From Eutrophomonas brisbanensis (GTDB lineage Bacteria > Pseudomonadota > Gammaproteobacteria > Burkholderiales > Eutrophovitaceae), in NCBI GenBank assembly GCA_038141705.1, contig JAYQIQ010000004.1:372001-436000 (forward strand): DNA of 64,000 nt. The letters are read 5' to 3'. Shown here piece by piece: positions 17,521-27,065 of this stretch. The position numbers and the translations under genes were made by a program. A model generated the notes under the pieces. It was not told the DNA's origin, ran no database searches, and saw only the letters and a program-made list of their open reading frames with translations. Within the stretch, counting starts at the first letter, position 1, and each line of letters starts with the position of its first letter.

Positions 17521-18786
17521 TTAATTCTTAGCTTTCGATTTCTCTTTTGGTGTCTCAACTTCACTACTTGTCAGTTTTTGTTCGATCTTTTTAATATTTT
17601 TCTCAATCTCCACAATCCGTTTCGAGAAATCAGACGCACTTAACTGATGTTCGAGAGCATCGAGCTTTTCCCTCATAAATCTGAGGTCCCCAACCTCTGG
17701 TTGGACTAGCTCTAACATGTTGATACGTTCCATCACTCTCTGGAGTTCCTCGTTCGCAGCGGTAGCAGCATAACCAGCATCTCGCGATACAGATTCTAAC
17801 CGAGTAATCTCCTCATTAAATCTTACGAGGTCGGCAGCAATATTTTCCCGATCATAATCCCAGTCGGTAATGTTCGTCTTATTTCTTTCCAAGTCATCGA
17901 GCTTGACATAAAAGTCTGTAACCTTAATATCCAAATCATTCAATTTAGATATCTGGCTTATCATTTGTTCACTCGACTCCTGCAACAAAGCCAGTCGATC
18001 TGCGATCTCTAAACTTTCACTAGAAAGACGTTTAGCTTCACTAGCATTTTGGGCCTGAAAGCCATCTAAACTGTCAATTCTTTGACGAATCAAATCGATT
18101 AATTTCTCATTTTTTTGAATAGTTACTTTATAAGCTGCAAGCTCATTGGATAACTCCACTTTCTTGACATAATTTTCATAAATCGCATTAATTTTTAAAT
18201 CAACATCGTCGAATCGTTTTTGCGTTTTATTCTCTTGCTCACTTTCTAATCGCACTAGCTCATCCAGATTAAACTTCAATTTATCAACCTCGGCCTGAAC
18301 ACCAGATAGCTCAGTGCGCATCGAAATTAGCGGTTGATCCTGCCTCCTAATCTCATTCCCCAAATCATCAATGCCGCGCTTTATTCCATCCGATTGGACC
18401 TCTAATCGAGACACCCGCGCACTCAAACCTACATCTTTCTGATCAATTTTTGACTCAAGCATTTCTAATCTCTCATAGAAATTTCGCTCAGTTTCAATAC
18501 GTTTTCGGATATCCTCCGCATTCGCTTTTTGCATTTCTAGAAAGAGAGCGTCAAGTCGATCTATCTTTGCGTCCAGTTGCTCAATCTTTTCAAGGAGTTC
18601 ATCTCTGTATTTCTCGAGTACCGTTTTCTCGGACTTGATTTCTACCGACTCCACTGGAGCACTCTCAGATACTCCCTCACGCTTAACAGTGGTTTGAACC
18701 TGAGCCATTACACAATCTGACAGGAGCATTAGCGCCAAAACCAAGAAGAAAGGGTGAGCGCTAATTTTATAGAAGTGAAATTGCAT
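17521..18786 (-). CDS. Periplasmic coiled-coil protein, function unknown
   Basis: A 421-residue protein with a signal peptide (hydrophobic HPFFLVLALMLLSDCVMAQ) followed by an almost unbroken heptad pattern from about residue 50 to 410. The heptads are rich in Leu, Ile, Glu, Lys and Asp, so a long exported coiled coil is expected. No TPR, enzyme or anchor domain is seen, so it is not CpoB/YbgF. It lies downstream of the Pal-like gene but is separated from it by a terminator, so it probably has its own promoter. A structural or spacer role in the envelope is conjecture. Confidence 0.75.
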   Translation of the reverse strand: MQFHFYKISAHPFFLVLALMLLSDCVMAQVQTTVKREGVSESAPVESVEIKSEKTVLEKYRDELLEKIEQLDAKIDRLDALFLEMQKANAEDIRKRIETERNFYERLEMLESKIDQKDVGLSARVSRLEVQSDGIKRGIDDLGNEIRRQDQPLISMRTELSGVQAEVDKLKFNLDELVRLESEQENKTQKRFDDVDLKINAIYENYVKKVELSNELAAYKVTIQKNEKLIDLIRQRIDSLDGFQAQNASEAKRLSSESLEIADRLALLQESSEQMISQISKLNDLDIKVTDFYVKLDDLERNKTNITDWDYDRENIAADLVRFNEEITRLESVSRDAGYAATAANEELQRVMERINMLELVQPEVGDLRFMREKLDALEHQLSASDFSKRIVEIEKNIKKIEQKLTSSEVETPKEKSKAKN

Positions 18787-18810
18787 GTTTACTTAAATAT
18801 CTACTAAGTC

Positions 18811-18856
18811 AAAAAAAAGACCCCAGGCCACCAATTTCTAGCGACCACAGGGTCCT
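18811..18856 (-). terminator. Rho-independent terminator after the Pal-like gene
   Basis: On the minus strand, GACCC at the base pairs with GGGTC, extended by wobble pairs, and runs directly into eight T. It lies downstream of the Pal-like stop and upstream of the coiled-coil gene. The T tract makes it a credible intrinsic terminator. Confidence 0.65.
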
Positions 18857-18879
18857 TCTTTACTAAATTATCAATCTTA

Positions 18880-19681
18880 TTAGTATACGAAATCAGCTCG
18901 TCGGTTCTCCTGCCAAGCGTTCTCGTTGTGCCCCATAGCGCGGGGCTTCTCAGACCCATAACTCGTCACATCAATCCTCGACCCATCGATACCAAGTAAC
19001 TCCAGAGCTTTTTTAACCGCTAGGGCTCGCCTATTGCCGAGCGATATGTTGTACTCCCGGCTTCCTCTTTCATCGCAGTTTCCCTGAATTTCAACCCTAA
19101 GTTGAGAATTAGCCCTCAAGTAATCAGCGTGAGCGAGAACTGCCTCCTCAAATCTAGGTAGTATCGAGCTTTTGTCAAAATCAAAATATACTGAGTAGGC
19201 AGGAACTCCCGCTGGCACAGCATCATTCACCACCCCTCTAGAAGAAGTGTCTTCTTTCACCGTGAGTGCATTTTCCTCAGCAATACGCTTTGCCTCTTGC
19301 TCTGCTATTCTCTTCGCCTCTTCATCAGCAGCACGACGAGCTTCTTGCTCTTTTCTTAGACGCTCCTGCTCAGCTCTGGCAGCATCAGCTTCAGCTTTAG
19401 CAGCATCAGCTTCAGCTTCAGCTTTAGCAGCATCAGCTTCGGCCTTCGCTCTTTTCGCAGCCTCCCGCTCCTCAAGTTCTTTTTGGATTCGAGCAGCTTC
19501 ATCAGCACTAGTGGTCCCGTCCGCAGGACCCGCATCAACAATTTGTACTTGGTCTGCAAACTCATCTACAACGTTTTGCTCGGTCGTTATCCCCGTTTTC
19601 TTTGTCGCCTGACAAGCAGACAAGAAAAACACCATTAGTAAGAGAAGCGGCTATTGTGAGAAGACGATTTTGATTCATCAT
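18880..19681 (-). CDS. pal: Pal-like OmpA-family lipoprotein (frameshift in signal peptide)
   Basis: A peptidoglycan-binding outer-membrane lipoprotein. A signal peptide beginning MNQNRLLTIA and ending FFLSAC (lipobox LSAC) is split by a one-base indel near 19650-19660. The frame carrying the lipobox continues through an Ala/Glu/Lys-rich repetitive helical linker of about 80 residues. The OmpA C-terminal domain follows: YSVYFDFDKSSILPRFEEAV, GNCDERGSREYNISLGNRRA and the end ENRRADFVY. The domain matches Pal of the Tol-Pal system, which holds the outer membrane to peptidoglycan. However, no tolQRAB genes are adjacent and the linker is much longer than usual. Pal proper or a related OmpA-type anchor are both possible. 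Confidence 0.85.
19378..19443 (-). repeat. Imperfect 18-27-bp tandem repeat in the Pal-like linker
   Basis: Copies of a unit built from AGCATCAGCTTCAGCTTTAG recur three times, coding AEADAAKAEAD-type heptad repeats. The repeats explain the low-complexity helical linker and are a plausible site of length variation between strains. Confidence 0.6.
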
Positions 19682-19850
19682 GATTTTCAAACCCTTCGAG
19701 TTGTTTGTGACGGTAAAATCGCTGCAAATGGTACCACAAATGATCGCTAGACCCATGTATATCCTTATTTTCTAAGGACAACTCAAAATTTGTGGTAATT
19801 TTGCAACACAACATGTTGCTATTTTAAGAAGAAATTTATCGAAAGTTCGT

Positions 19851-20293
19851 ATGACTAAATCCGTCAAACCTGATATCGAATCCATTAAGAATTTTTCGCA
19901 TTTTCAAAAAATACCCACACGATGGATGGATAATGACGTCTATCAGCACGTCAACAATGTTGTCTACTACTCATTTTTTGATACTGCTGTGAATCAGTAC
20001 CTTATAGAGGCCGGAGCCCTCGATATTGAGAGAAGCGAAGTCATTGGGCTGGTTGTTGAAACGCAATGTAACTACTTCCAACCTATTAAATTTCCAGACG
20101 AAGTTTCGGTTGGTATCAGAGTCGATAAGCTTGGCACGAGCTCTGTACGCTATGCCATCGGAGTGTTCAAAGGGGCGAGACTGCTGCATCGGCGCAGGGA
20201 CACTTTGTCCATGTATACGTCAATAAAGCAACGATGAAACCTGCGCCGATCGCGGGAAAACTCCTGCTGGCGCTTCAGGATTTAGTTCGATAG
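19851..20293 (+). CDS. Thioesterase, 4-hydroxybenzoyl-CoA thioesterase type (one frameshift)
   Basis: About 147 residues of the hot-dog fold. RWMDNDVYQHVNNVVYYSFFDTAVNQYL carries the Asp and adjoining residues of the family active site. The frame breaks at the G4 run 20172-20175; one more G gives GGETAASAQGHFVHVYVNKATMKPAP and then GKLLLALQDLVR. That is the expected final strand and helix, so a lost base is likely. It would hydrolyse acyl-CoA thioesters in the cytoplasm; the substrate is unknown. It is divergent from the Pal-like gene, as ybgC-like and pal genes can be, but no Tol genes are present. Confidence 0.85.
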
Positions 20294-20437
20294 GCGAGAC
20301 TTACTAGAGCGACTCCCACTTGAGCTAAACCTATTAATGAAATTACGCAAGAGAATGAATAGTTAAATATTTTAAAATTCATCCCTCAAAACGATCTTGA
20401 AAAAATCTATTTATCTAAATCAGAACTAACTGAGAAT

Positions 20438-22250
20438 ATGCGACTCAATTTTTTTTCTTCGATAGTCATCCTCACACTGAGCCTGCTTTTCGGAAGCGTG
20501 GCGAGCGCTAACCCTAAAAGCTCTTGGAACCAGGACCTAGCACCGATTTCAGAACTAGATTGGAACAAAGCGCGAGCGAAACATTTGTTGGAGCGAGCGG
20601 GTTTTGGTGGAACCCCAGAGGAAATTGAAAAACTCTACGAGTTAGGGCCCGCGAAAGCAGTGCATCGACTCGTCTACAACGATGGCATCAAGAATTCACT
20701 CCCCGGGTTTGACCACTCGGGCGTGCACGATCCAGGGATCGAACCTTTCCCAGCCTCCAGGCCCGCTGCAACAAAATTAGCGGAGGAAACTGGCGAAGCG
20801 ATTGGCGTCAAGATTAAACCAGATGGTAACCGTCGCCTGCAGCCCGTTGTAGACAGATTCTTCTATTGGTTAAGAGCGAGCATGTTAGAGAGTCATCGGG
20901 TGGCCTACTGGTGGGCGAACCGAATGCTGCAATCAGAGCGTCCTTTAGAGGAAAAAATGACGCTTTTTTGGCATGGACATTTCGCAACCAGTGAGGACAA
21001 GGTACGCGATTATCGAAAAATGCTCATACAAAATGAGTTATTTCGAAAATATGGCACCGGAAACTTCCGAGACCTTTTGATCAAAGTATCTCAAGACCCC
21101 GCGATGCTCGCCTTTCTGGATGCAGGCGTGAATGTTAAGGGCTCACCAAATGAAAACTTCGCACGGGAAATAATGGAGCTGTTTACCATGGGGGTCGGGA
21201 ACTATGCGGAGGAAGATATTCGTGAGGGGGCAAGGGCGTTTACAGGTTGGAATTTCTCCGATTTAACTTTCGTGGTGAACTCTGAACAGCATGACGAGAC
21301 ACAAAAAACTTTCTTGGGAAAGACTGGTACCTGGGATGGAATTGACGTTATCGATATTATTCTCGAGCAACCTGTTACAGCAGAGTATATTTCCTCGAAG
21401 ATCTACAAGTACTTTGTTAGGGAGGAAATAGAGCCAAATCTAAAACGAGAACTAGGTAATGCGTTCCGCGAAAGCAACTACGATATCGCAAAGTTAATGG
21501 AATTGATCTTTCTTTCGAAAGACTTTTACAGCGCCGAATCGGTGGCGAGTCGCATCAAACCGCCCGGCAGAGTTACTGATCTCAACGTACCGAAAAATGG
21601 GTCTTGAGTCGGTCCCTGGAGTCCCAGATTTTAATGAAACCACAGAAATGCTTGGACAGCGACTTTTGTTTCCACCAACTGTTGCGGGGTGGGCTGGCGG
21701 CCGTAGTTGGATGACCCCAGGACTGTTGTTAGCGAGAGGGAACTTCGTTTATGACACCGTGTTTCCGAATATCAATTTCATACCGAACGATCGTTACCCC
21801 GGGGACAATTACCAGGTTGGAGTCGTAGCGGATCGCCTCGCTCAGGGATTTGATGTTGGAACTGCAACACAGCCTGCCGATCGATATGTGACGTCAGCCT
21901 CGAACGACATGGTTGACCGCGATGAATCTTTCAATACACGCTTAGGCAGCTATCGAGGCTGGAGGATGGCTATCGAAAAAGTAAAACCATTATCAAGACA
22001 TACGGCTCATCTGAATCTCACGGAAATGGTTATCGATGCGGGCTGCAAGACCCCGACCGACGTCATCGAGTATTTCGAAAACCGATTCTTCTCATTGCAA
22101 CTCGATACAGATACCAAGAATATCCTCGTTACATTTCTTAGAGAACAACTTGGAACGGATGATCTTATAAGCAGCTCCACATATTCTGAGGAAGGCCTGC
22201 GAGCGCCCCTACATCTCCTTTTATCCCTGCCAGAGTACCAACTCGGTTAA
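20438..22250 (+). CDS. DUF1800 family exported protein (one frameshift)
   Basis: About 604 residues with a signal peptide (SSIVILTLSLLFGSVASA). The DUF1800 core is clear: ARHLLERAGFGGTPEEI-like opening, KMTLFWHGHFATSEDKV, NENFAREIMELFTMGVGNY and ARAFTGW. The C-terminal LLFPPTVAGWAGG segment lies in a second frame. One G too many at 21566-21567 breaks it; removing it restores PPAELLISTYRKMGLESVPG. The biochemical role of DUF1800 is unknown. It is almost always followed by a DUF1501 gene, as here (15 bases apart), so the two act together, probably at or outside the inner membrane. Confidence 0.88.
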
Positions 22251-22265
22251 CAACAGAGCGCAGAC

Positions 22266-23492
22266 ATGAAAAACGATATTGATAGAAGAAAATTTTTAAA
22301 ACTCATTGGAGCCGGCGCAGCGGTTGGTTCGCTATCGCAGTTACCATTCGCACCCGCGGCCTCTGCCGATCAGGATTTAGCCAAAAATAAAATTCTGGTT
22401 GTACTAGAATTGTCTGGCGGCAATGACGGCCTTAACACACTCGTACCGTATGGCGACGACGCGTATTACCGGCACCGACCAAAAATTGGCATACCCGAAA
22501 AAAAACTGAGAAAAATTGATGACCATTTTGGGTTTAATCCAGATATGGCAGGCATGGAAAAACTCTACAAAGATGGCAAGATGGCGATTTTTCATGGATG
22601 CGGTTATGACCAACCGTCGTTTTCTCACTTCACATCGATGGCATATTGGCACACCGCTGCTCCGAATAGCGGAGAGGCGCTCGGATGGGTCGGGAGACTC
22701 GCCGATGCGATTGACCCGAAACGCACTCCAAGCTACGTCGTTAATGTAGACGAAACACAATCTCTCGCAGTTGTTGCACGGGAACACGTACCTGTGGTGT
22801 TTGATGACCCGAAAGAATTCGGAAGAAAGGGTTTATTCGAAGCCAAACAACTTCTCGATTTGGAACGATCTGCGTCCAGCAAATCAACTGCCTCACAACG
22901 ATATCTTTTGGATATCGCGATGAGCGCAAAACAAGCGTCCGAAAAAGTTAGAGCAGCGTGTTCTGCGTACAAAACGCCAGTTGACTATGGAATTGCATCC
23001 CTTGATCTCGATAAGATAGCAGCACTGATAGACGCGAATATGAGTACGCGTTTGTACTACACATCGTTTAGACATAATGCTTTTGACACCCACGTGCAGC
23101 AGCCAAATCTGCACCAGCGTTTACTCACCTACTTCTCAGACGCAGTATCTGGATTCTTCGCTGACATGGAACGAATTGGAAAAGCAGATGATGTTGTAAT
23201 GCTCGTTTTCTCGGAATTTGGCCGTCGTGTTGCTGAAAACACCAACTTAGGGACTGATCACGGCACCGCGAATAACATGTACCTCATTGGGAATGCAGTC
23301 CAAGGAGGTCACTATGGACAATTACCAAGTCTGACCGATTTAGATGACGGAGGAAACCTCGTTCATACGACCGACTTCAGAAAAGTGTACGCCACCGCCA
23401 TAAGCGGTTGGTTGGGACTTGACGATAACGAAGCAGTATTAAAAAACGCTTCGACCCATTCCCTGTTTTTATTTAATCGAGCTAGGCAATAA
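22266..23492 (+). CDS. DUF1501 family protein with Tat signal
   Basis: A 408-residue protein with a twin-arginine signal (DRRKFLKLIGAGAAVGSLSQ), so it is exported folded, probably with a bound cofactor or metal. The body is a sulfatase/alkaline-phosphatase-like DUF1501 domain: VVLELSGGNDGLNTLVPYGDD, HFTSMAYWHT, SEFGRRVAENTNLGTDHGTAN. The role is unknown. It is the standard partner of the DUF1800 gene just upstream. Its last 24 bases overlap the end of the convergent aldo-keto reductase gene. Confidence 0.9.
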   Translation: MKNDIDRRKFLKLIGAGAAVGSLSQLPFAPAASADQDLAKNKILVVLELSGGNDGLNTLVPYGDDAYYRHRPKIGIPEKKLRKIDDHFGFNPDMAGMEKLYKDGKMAIFHGCGYDQPSFSHFTSMAYWHTAAPNSGEALGWVGRLADAIDPKRTPSYVVNVDETQSLAVVAREHVPVVFDDPKEFGRKGLFEAKQLLDLERSASSKSTASQRYLLDIAMSAKQASEKVRAACSAYKTPVDYGIASLDLDKIAALIDANMSTRLYYTSFRHNAFDTHVQQPNLHQRLLTYFSDAVSGFFADMERIGKADDVVMLVFSEFGRRVAENTNLGTDHGTANNMYLIGNAVQGGHYGQLPSLTDLDDGGNLVHTTDFRKVYATAISGWLGLDDNEAVLKNASTHSLFLFNRARQ

Positions 23493-24485
23493 TCCGGCCG
23501 CAAATTGGATACGCAGGGTCACTGTATCCTGGTGTAGACGGGTGTCCAGGGGGACAAGATTATCGACGAATTTTTCATCCTCCTCGTCCAGCTGAATTTC
23601 GAGTGCGCCAAAATAATCCTCCCATTGCTCGAATGTTCTCGGGCCGCCGATCACACTACTCACGATTTTATTTTTCAAAACCCAAGCAACAGCAAACTGT
23701 CCAGGAGTTACCCCTTTATCCGACGCACGCTTAACAAATGCTTTTGCGATTTCGATCGATTCAGCTCTAAATTCGGTCTCCATCATCCGCTTGTCATTTC
23801 GACCAGCTCGCGTTTCAGAGTTTGGTGCCTCAATACTTTGATACTTCCCAGTCAAAATGCCCCTCGCAATAGGACTATAGGGTACGACACCGATACCAAA
23901 GTCATGACACGCAGGTAAGATCTCAACTTCTGGCATCCGATTCACCGCGTTGTAATACGGTTGACAAACAACCGGAGATGGAACACCCACCTCCTTACAA
24001 ATAGCGATAATTTGAGCGATTCTCCATCCCCTAAAATTAGATAAACCCCAATAAAGCACCTTACCATCCTTGATTAAGTCTCCGACGGCTCGGACAGTTT
24101 CCACGAGAGACGCTGGCTCATAATCCCGATGAAGATAAAGAATATCCAGATAGTCTGTGCCAATTCTTTGGAGGCTATCGTTGCAACTTCGGTGAATCCA
24201 CTTCCGAGAGAGCCCTTTTTCGTTTATGTCATCACCAAAGGCATTTCCAACTTTCGTTGCAAGAACCCAATTCGCACGATCGGCATCTAGTAATTTTCCT
24301 ACGACACGCTCCGACTCCCCGCGAACATAGACATCAGCCGTATCGATAAAATTGACACCATTTTCTCTCGCAAAATCTACAATACGCTTGGATTCCACTA
24401 GATCAGTTTGCGCACCAAATGTCATCGTTCCCAAGCAAAGCTCAGAAACTTTCAGGCTGCTAGAGCCTAAGTTACGGTATTTCAT
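23469..24485 (-). CDS. Aldo/keto reductase
   Basis: A 338-residue NADPH-dependent aldo-keto reductase. The opening LGSSSLKVSELCLGTMTFG, the Asp-Tyr pair in FIDTADVYVRGESE, the Lys of LATKVGN and the His of YLHRDYEP make up the catalytic tetrad. The C-terminal half holds VPYSPIARGILTGKY and VIGGPRTFEQWEDY. The fold is a TIM barrel, cytoplasmic; the substrate is probably an aldehyde or ketone but is unknown. Length is normal for the Tas/YajO-like group. Confidence 0.92.
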   Translation of the reverse strand: MKYRNLGSSSLKVSELCLGTMTFGAQTDLVESKRIVDFARENGVNFIDTADVYVRGESERVVGKLLDADRANWVLATKVGNAFGDDINEKGLSRKWIHRSCNDSLQRIGTDYLDILYLHRDYEPASLVETVRAVGDLIKDGKVLYWGLSNFRGWRIAQIIAICKEVGVPSPVVCQPYYNAVNRMPEVEILPACHDFGIGVVPYSPIARGILTGKYQSIEAPNSETRAGRNDKRMMETEFRAESIEIAKAFVKRASDKGVTPGQFAVAWVLKNKIVSSVIGGPRTFEQWEDYFGALEIQLDEEDEKFVDNLVPLDTRLHQDTVTLRIQFAAGLLPSSIK

Positions 24486-24594
24486 ATCCGGAATATCTCC
24501 TTCAACGAGAAGTCAGCAATAATTAATTTCATAATGATGACTCTACACTACTAGAATGTGCAAATGATTCATGAATGCTTATCGAGAGGCCGCG

Positions 24595-25590
24595 ATGAAC
24601 GAAGAAAATATGAGAGCTATTGAAATTAGCCAACCAGGATCCCCAGACGTTCTGAGAGAAACCTTGCGTTCGGTACCGACGATTACATCAAACGAAGTTC
24701 TTATTAAAGTAGTTCATGCGGGTGTCAATCGTCCGGATGTCATGCAGCGTGCAGGGCTCTATCCCCCTCCACCGGGAGCATCTGACATTCCAGGATTAGA
24801 GGTTGCCGGAGAAATCATCGCTTTAGGAGATAGATGCCAGCAGTGGGAAGTAGGCGATAAAGTCTGCGCCCTTGTTACTGGCGGGGGATACGCAGAATAC
24901 GTAGCCGCGCACGAGGACCTGTGTTTACCTATACCCAAGGGATTTTCGTTAGTCGAGGCGAGTGCACTTCCCGAAACCTTTTTTACCGTTTGGTCAAATA
25001 TTTTCGATCGAGGGAGATTGGTTTCTGGGGAAAACCTATTGGTACATGGGGGGAGCAGCGGTATTGGCACTAGTGCAATTCAGCTCGCGTCCGCACTCGG
25101 ATTCGAAGTCTTCACCACTGCAGGGTCTAAGGAGAAATGCGAGATCTGCGAAAAACTTGGAGCAAAAAAAAAGCAATCAATTACAAAACCCAGGATTTTG
25201 TAGAAGAAATCAAGAAATATACGGAAAATAGAGGCGTTAACGTAATATTAGATATGGTTGCTGGCGATTATCTTCAGAGGAATATCCAATGTCTTGCTGA
25301 CGATGGTCGTATCGTCATCATCGCGTTTCAAGGGGGGATCAAGAGCAACCTAACGATGACCGACATTTTACGACGACGGCTAACAATCACGGGCTCAACG
25401 CTACGACCTCGCTCAAACTGCATTCAAAGCTGGTATTCGAAATGCGTTGTTGCAAAATGTATGGCCGTTAATGGAGCGCGGCCTTATAAGGCCTCTAATT
25501 CACACCCAATTTGCGTTAAGCCAAGCAGATCAAGCCCATGCCTTGATGGAATCTAGTCAGCACGTCGGAAAGATTGTGCTTGATGTTTAA
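24595..25590 (+). CDS. NAD(P)H:quinone oxidoreductase, zeta-crystallin/PIG3 type (two frameshifts)
   Basis: About 331 residues of the medium-chain reductase family without zinc. GVNRPDVMQRAGLYPPPPG and IPGLEVAGEI are in the N-terminal domain, VHGGSSGIGTSAIQLA is the nucleotide-binding loop, and GRIVIIAFQGG follows. The frame breaks at an A9 run (25164-25172) and again near 25412-25416. With one base restored at each site it runs through QTAFKAGIRNALLQNVWPLME to the end SSQHVGKIVLDV. It reduces quinones or enones in the cytoplasm. The start is ATG at 24595 behind GAGAGG; an upstream in-frame ATG lacks a ribosome site. Confidence 0.87.
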
Positions 25591-25617
25591 ATTAGACCCA
25601 TAATTACAACCCGACAA

Positions 25618-26119
25618 TCATGACAACCGGTAAGTCTCCGGAACTTTCATTCGAAGATGATGTGACAGTTCGGTAAGAGCGTTCCTATACACTCCTCGCT
25701 TAAATTCGATCACCGAATCTAGTGGTATCCAATAATCGTGCCAACGCCACGCGTCAAACTCAGGTTGCTCAGATTTTCTCAGTGACACATCACTATATCG
25801 ACCAATCAACCTTAGCAAAAACCAAATTTGCTTTTGTCCCTTATAGAAATCACGCGTTTCCCGTCTCACAAACTGCCGAGGAACTTCATACCGCAACCAG
25901 CCTTTGGTCCTACCGATTATTTTGACGTGGGACGGCTCTAAACCGGTCTCCTCATCCAGTTCGCGATACATTGCTTGCACTGGGGTTTCTCCCCTTTTGA
26001 ATTCCTCCCTGAGGAAATTGCCAAGCATGCTCGTGAACCCGTTTACCCCAAAAAACCTGATTGCTGTCATTACACAGCACAATTCCTACATTGGGACGGT
26101 AGCCATCTCTGTCGATCAT
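25618..26119 (-). CDS. rppH: RNA pyrophosphohydrolase RppH (one frameshift)
   Basis: A Nudix hydrolase of about 166 residues that removes pyrophosphate from the 5' end of mRNA and so starts decay. The N-terminus MIDRDGYRPNVGIVLCN is followed by HEHAWQFPQGGI and the Nudix box RGETPVQAMYRELDEETGL (GX5EX7REXXEE). A single extra base near 25999 separates the first 40 residues from the box. Removing it restores the canonical GGIKRGE spacing. The start at 26119 has GGAG seven bases upstream. The region between this gene and proS resembles the rppH/proS neighbourhood of Betaproteobacteria, with one gene inserted. Confidence 0.9.
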
Positions 26120-26182
26120 GACACTTCTCCGTCGCCTATTATCAATGAGGTAATTTTTACATATTGAATTGGGCGAGGAAAC

Positions 26183-26958
26183 TTAAATATCGATTTTTTT
26201 GCTTAGCAAACTGTCATAGTCATTAAAACTTGTGACCATTTTCTTAAAATTAAGGTCATACCGCTTATCTAGCTCCCCTGCCAGCTCCAAAAGTTTCGTC
26301 TTGTAAAACTTTTTCTGGGGTTTGATAAAACCGATTGCAGAGACATTTCCGCGTTTTTCGCTTGGGATAAGTAGAGTGTTAGAAAAGTGCCTCTCAACTT
26401 GCTCAACACGCTCAGCAAAATTTGGGTCACTAGCCCAGAGATTTTGAATGTAGACCCCATCTTCTGTTAGGCTTCCTGCAACATCATCGATAAATCGGTC
26501 TTCAATAAGATCACTTGGTACTCCAAGCCCGTCGAATGCATCCAAAAATATTACGTCGTATTGATCATCCGACTGTATCCAATCCGAGGCATTCGCATGA
26601 ATCACCCTAAATCGATTATCGGACTCAGGTACATCAAAATAATTGTGAGCTATAGAAATTACCCTCTCATTGATCTCTACCGTTGTGACGTCAACATGTG
26701 GAAAATATTTCCACAGAAATTTGGGGATTGACCCCCTCCAAGCCCAATGCATGCGACCTTATTGAATTTAGGCAAGAACAACATAAACGCCATCATTGTT
26801 TTGGTGTAATCCAAAACCAAATCGAAAGGACGAGTTAAGCGCATCGAGCTCTGAATCGTTGGACTACCGAGGAATAAACTGCGAATCCCGTTTTCTTCGC
26901 CGATATTGATATCATCAAATTGGCGTGGTGACTTAAAAAATCCGGTTCGGCGAAACAT
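26183..26958 (-). CDS. Spermidine-synthase-like aminopropyl/methyltransferase (one frameshift)
   Basis: About 258 residues with the Rossmann fold of the spermidine synthase family. Seen are NGIRSLFLGSPTIQSSMRL, VACIGLGGGSIPKFLWKYFP (reconstructed across the break), VTTVEINERVISIAHNYFDV and YDVIFLDAFDGLGVPSDL. The frame breaks in the C5 run 26732-26736; one more base restores the glycine loop. True spermidine synthases carry an N-terminal beta hairpin and a GGGDGG loop. Here the loop is GGGSIPK and the domain is short, so a related methyltransferase-like role is equally likely. It lies between rppH and proS. Confidence 0.8.
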
Positions 26959-27065
26959 TCAAAAAATTTATCGTAATCAAAAGTCCACCTATTAAACCAT
27001 AAGGCTACTTAAATTCCCTGGAAAGCCTAAAATATCACTTTCGTCTGATTCGTAAATGAACAAAC

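Noticed and set aside
19247..19612. Open Ser/Ala-rich reading frame on the plus strand opposite the Pal-like gene
   Set aside because: It is the antisense shadow of the Ala/Glu/Lys repeats. It has no ribosome site, and the minus-strand OmpA lipoprotein explains the region.
20294..20437. A tRNA or small RNA in the 144-base gap before the DUF1800 gene
   Set aside because: No cloverleaf, no T-loop GTTC motif and no strong hairpin was seen. It is AT-rich and probably holds only the promoter.
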